Part shown: piece after piece, positions 62,505 to 64,000 of the stretch | Layout of the letters: every line of letters starts with the position of its first letter | How positions within the stretch are numbered: position 1 is the stretch's first letter | DNA from: Candidatus Competibacteraceae bacterium | GTDB taxonomy: Bacteria > Pseudomonadota > Gammaproteobacteria > Competibacterales > Competibacteraceae | DNA length: 64,000 nt | Direction of reading: 5' to 3' | Assembly: GCA_016699715.1 (NCBI GenBank) | Contig: CP065007.1 | Span: 310,001 to 374,000 of the forward strand | Position numbers and translations under genes: made by a program | The notes under the pieces: generated by a model | The model's database searches: none | Told to the model about the DNA's origin: nothing | Seen by the model: only the letters and a program-made list of their open reading frames with translations

Positions 62505-64000
62505 TGCTCGAACGCTTCCTCAATCTCCCCCCCGCTGCCCGCCGCGCGCTACTGGTCACCGGCGACGCGCTTGCCGTGCTGGTCGCGGTCTGGGCGGCGT
62601 TCGCCATCCGCCTCGGCGACTGGTGGCCATCGATGCTGCAGGATGTGGTCTGGCTGTTTCCGCTGGCGGTGCTTATCCTCATCCTAACCTTCGCGGCGGT
62701 CGGTCTGTATCGTCCGATCCTGCGCTACGCCGACGAAAGCCTGCTGTACACCATCGTGCTCGGCGTCAGCGCCGGAATTCTGCTGATGATGGCGGTCTGG
62801 GTATTCCTGCGCCAGGGGCTGGTGCCGCGGTCGTCCTGGCTGATCGGCTGGCTGGTGCTGGTCGCCCTGATCGGTGGTGGCCGGCTGGCGATTCGCCGCG
62901 TCCTACGCCGGCGGTTTCGGACCAGCGCGGCGCGCGCGCCCGTCATCATCTATGGGGCGGGCGAGGCCGGTGCGCAATTGGCCAACGCCCTGCGCTACAG
63001 CGCCGAATTCGCGCCCGTCGCGTTCGTCGACGACAACCCGCAACTGTGGGGCAGTGTGGTGCTGGGTCTCAAGGTACGGGCGCCGTTCAAACTGTCGCGA
63101 TTGGTGGCCCAGCACGAAGGTAGCCTGATCCTGCTGGCGCTGCCGTCGGCGTCGCACCGCCGCCGCCGGGAAGTTCTGGAAGCGCTGGCCGGGTTGCCAG
63201 TGCGGGTGCTGGCTTTGCCCACGCTGGCGGAGTTGACCAGCGGTGCCCGGCGCATCGACGAATTTCGCGAGGTCGATGTCGAGGACATCCTTGGCCGCGA
63301 TTCGGTCCAACCCAACGAGGTGTTATTGCAGGGGCGGGTGAGCGGCAGGAGCGTGATGGTGACCGGCGCGGGCGGCTCGATCGGAGCCGAGCTGTGCCGG
63401 CAAATCCTGCTATTGCGGCCACGCCGCTTGGTCCTGTTCGAGCGTTCCGAGTACGCCCTCTACGCCATCGAGCAGGAACTGCGCACCATGTTGGCCAATA
63501 TGGCGCATCCCCGTCCACTCGCCCTGAACCCCGTGACTTCAAGTCTGGAAGGGAGCGCGGACGTACAAGCTGGTACTTCTTCCATCGAACTGATCCCGTT
63601 GTTGGGGTCGGTCATTCACCAGCGCCGGTTGCAAGTGGCCATGGAGCGTTTTCAGGTCGAGACCGTTTATCACGCGGCGGCCTACAAGCATGTGCCGATC
63701 GTCGAACGCAACCCCATCGAGGGGGTGCAAAATAATGTATTCGGCACTTGGCGCGCCGCCGAGGCCGCCATCGCCGCCGGGGTTGGGACCTTCGTGCTGA
63801 TCTCCAGCGACAAGGCGGTGCGTCCGACCAATGTGATGGGTGCCACCAAACGGCTGGCGGAACTGATCCTGCAAGGGCTGGCGGGGGAGGACGGCCCCAC
63901 CCGACTGTGCATGGTCCGCTTCGGCAATGTACTGGATTCTTCCGGTTCGGTGGCGCCGCTGTTTCGCGAGCAGGTCCGCAAGGGCGGGCCGGTGACGGTG
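62504..64000 (+). CDS. WbpM/CapD/FlaA1-like nucleotide-sugar dehydratase/epimerase (partial)
   Basis: Encodes at least 499 residues and continues past the window edge. The ATG at 62504 overlaps the previous stop. Four membrane helices (about residues 15-110) precede a CoA-binding-type Rossmann domain (VIIYGAGEAGAQLANAL) and then the catalytic SDR domain: VMVTGAGGSIGAELCRQI, YHAAAYKHVPIVERNP, FVLISSDKAVRPTNVMGATKR and RLCMVRFGNVLDSSGSVAPLF. This is the full WbpM-type architecture, converting UDP-GlcNAc-like donors to 4-keto-6-deoxy sugars. It probably supplies the substrate of the preceding transferase. Residues between RTMLANM and IELIPLLG contain about 30 extra residues that may be a translated repeat. 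Confidence 0.92.
   Translation, partial: MLERFLNLPPAARRALLVTGDALAVLVAVWAAFAIRLGDWWPSMLQDVVWLFPLAVLILILTFAAVGLYRPILRYADESLLYTIVLGVSAGILLMMAVWVFLRQGLVPRSSWLIGWLVLVALIGGGRLAIRRVLRRRFRTSAARAPVIIYGAGEAGAQLANALRYSAEFAPVAFVDDNPQLWGSVVLGLKVRAPFKLSRLVAQHEGSLILLALPSASHRRRREVLEALAGLPVRVLALPTLAELTSGARRIDEFREVDVEDILGRDSVQPNEVLLQGRVSGRSVMVTGAGGSIGAELCRQILLLRPRRLVLFERSEYALYAIEQELRTMLANMAHPRPLALNPVTSSLEGSADVQAGTSSIELIPLLGSVIHQRRLQVAMERFQVETVYHAAAYKHVPIVERNPIEGVQNNVFGTWRAAEAAIAAGVGTFVLISSDKAVRPTNVMGATKRLAELILQGLAGEDGPTRLCMVRFGNVLDSSGSVAPLFREQVRKGGPVTV

Noticed and set aside
62482..63123. A 213-codon frame in another phase at the end of the window
   Set aside because: It overlaps the WbpM-like gene, whose frame has clear Rossmann and catalytic motifs and runs off the window without a stop.

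Overview
The window is a high-GC chromosome segment of a Gram-negative bacterium. It is probably a gammaproteobacterium, because the type II secretion genes run J-K-L-M-N-D with a lipoprotein secretin, the Xanthomonas-type arrangement. A member of the Competibacter/Contendobacter group of polysaccharide-rich sludge bacteria would fit, but that is a guess from gene style, not a database match. No rRNA, tRNA or CRISPR array was seen.

Layout: (1) 1-5834, the distal half of a type II secretion operon (gspJ end, K, L, M, N, D). (2) 5835-11360, tandem promoters, an exported protein of unknown family, a 126-bp MITE, a dead IS630-type transposase, and a secreted protein that joins FG-GAP/VCBS repeats, a parvulin isomerase and an NTF2-like domain. 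(3) 11382-26296, a TPR/GT41 glycosyltransferase, an ABC polysaccharide exporter (Wzm/Wzt with a C-terminal sugar-binding domain) and several large one- and two-domain glycosyltransferases plus a WbsX-like protein. (4) 26689-29344, an IS1380 fragment cut by an IS1-family element that is itself split by an IS982 element. (5) 29360-38048, a plus-strand set (GT2, methyltransferase-GT2 fusion, SDR epimerase, unknown membrane protein, GT-C-like protein) facing a minus-strand set (GT2, DUF2304, GT4). (6) 38091-42892, a graveyard of a decayed DUF3782-type gene and IS1595, IS5, IS630 and IS66 remnants. (7) 42963-48676, a second exported-protein locus: promoter, NTF2-like protein, two paralogous 600-residue exported proteins, and a secreted parvulin isomerase. 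(8) 48751-61303, a minus-strand sulfated-polysaccharide-type cluster: sulfotransferase, GT2, GT2-GT4, a 2385-residue protein with sulfotransferase, coiled-coil and five glycosyltransferase-like domains, and a second ABC exporter. (9) 61455-64000, a WecA-like initiating transferase and a WbpM/CapD-like dehydratase that runs off the end.

Working together: the WecA-like enzyme would prime undecaprenyl phosphate, the WbpM-like and SDR enzymes supply sugars, the glycosyltransferases assemble the glycan, sulfotransferases and a methyltransferase decorate it, and two Wzm/Wzt pairs export it. The most novel element is the exported-protein system that occurs twice, each time with an NTF2-like domain and a parvulin foldase. 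One copy lies just after the type II secretion genes, so those proteins may be secretion substrates or surface structures (inference).

Parts of the polysaccharide region (about 17.5-21.6 kb and 52.6-61.4 kb) are clearly AT-richer than the rest, which suggests a mosaic built by gene transfer.
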